Positions 63,991-64,000 of a stretch of DNA of 64,000 bases are shown here, in pieces. The notes beneath the pieces were generated by a model, which was not told where the DNA came from, ran no database searches, and worked only from the letters and a program-made list of their open reading frames with translations. Origin of the DNA: Neoalteromonas arenosi (GTDB taxonomy: Bacteria > Pseudomonadota > Gammaproteobacteria > Enterobacterales > Alteromonadaceae); the NCBI RefSeq assembly GCF_030362855.1, contig NZ_JAUCBP010000006.1:30496-94495 (forward strand), given 5' to 3'. The translations under genes and the position numbers were made by a program. The stretch's first letter is position 1; the number at the start of each line of letters is the position of its first letter.

Positions 63991-64000
63991 AGAATTTTTC

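Overview
The window looks like a chromosomal segment of a free-living, probably marine gammaproteobacterium. Order Alteromonadales (Shewanella/Alteromonas-like) is my best guess, but no ribosomal RNA is present to fix it. The evidence is conserved gammaproteobacterial gene order (greA-carB-carA-dapB, dnaJ-dnaK-grpE, nadK-recN-bamE, rluB-scpB-scpA-yciO-rnm facing a trp operon, folX-yfcH, ybbP-ybbA facing tesA) and an E. coli-type tRNA-Glu. There is no insertion sequence, prophage, CRISPR array or rRNA operon, and no gene-free gap longer than about 300 bases.

Layout. 1-1212 is the N-terminal part of a globin-coupled diguanylate cyclase, cut by the window edge. 1473-7494 (minus) holds greA, carB, carA and dapB. 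7592-10884 is an accessory block of two PH-domain membrane proteins, a cytochrome b561 and a cytochrome c'. 11012-14934 (minus) is the dnaJ-dnaK-grpE chaperone locus with two sigma-32-like promoters. 15117-26780 is a second accessory block: a CrbS/CrbR-type two-component system, a lipoprotein, a TonB-dependent receptor, and a tight plus-strand run encoding a GntP-family permease, a secreted alpha/beta hydrolase, a type 2 poly(3-hydroxybutyrate) depolymerase and a 3-hydroxybutyrate dehydrogenase. Together these read as a system for scavenging PHB and 3-hydroxybutyrate, inserted between grpE and nadK, which are direct divergent neighbours in E. coli.

26873-30028 is nadK, recN (tandem LexA-like boxes) and bamE. 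30187-31831 holds a repeat-containing lipoprotein and an orphan solute-binding protein. 31832-35647 (minus) is rluB, scpB, scpA, yciO and rnm. 35737-42872 is the trp operon with a leader peptide carrying three Trp codons and an attenuator, followed by yciI and arfB. 43437-45764 is a PepSY protein with a PhoP/PhoQ-like two-component pair, converging on an AI-2E-type permease. folX-yfcH, a membrane diguanylate cyclase, ybbP-ybbA and tesA follow.

53498-60559 (minus) is a translationally coupled operon nfrB-nfrA-ybcH-dusC. NfrB is a membrane glycosyltransferase with a C-terminal MshEN-type (c-di-GMP-binding family) region, and NfrA is a TPR plus outer-membrane barrel protein, so this is a likely c-di-GMP-controlled exopolysaccharide machine. 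Upstream lie a PEP-CTERM protein, an unusual AraC-HDOD fusion and a small STAS-like protein. A tRNA-Glu gene closes the window. Two diguanylate cyclases, the MshEN glycosyltransferase and the HDOD regulator make c-di-GMP and surface polysaccharide a recurring theme. The most interesting parts are the PHB/3HB block with its palindromic candidate operator, and the nfr locus.
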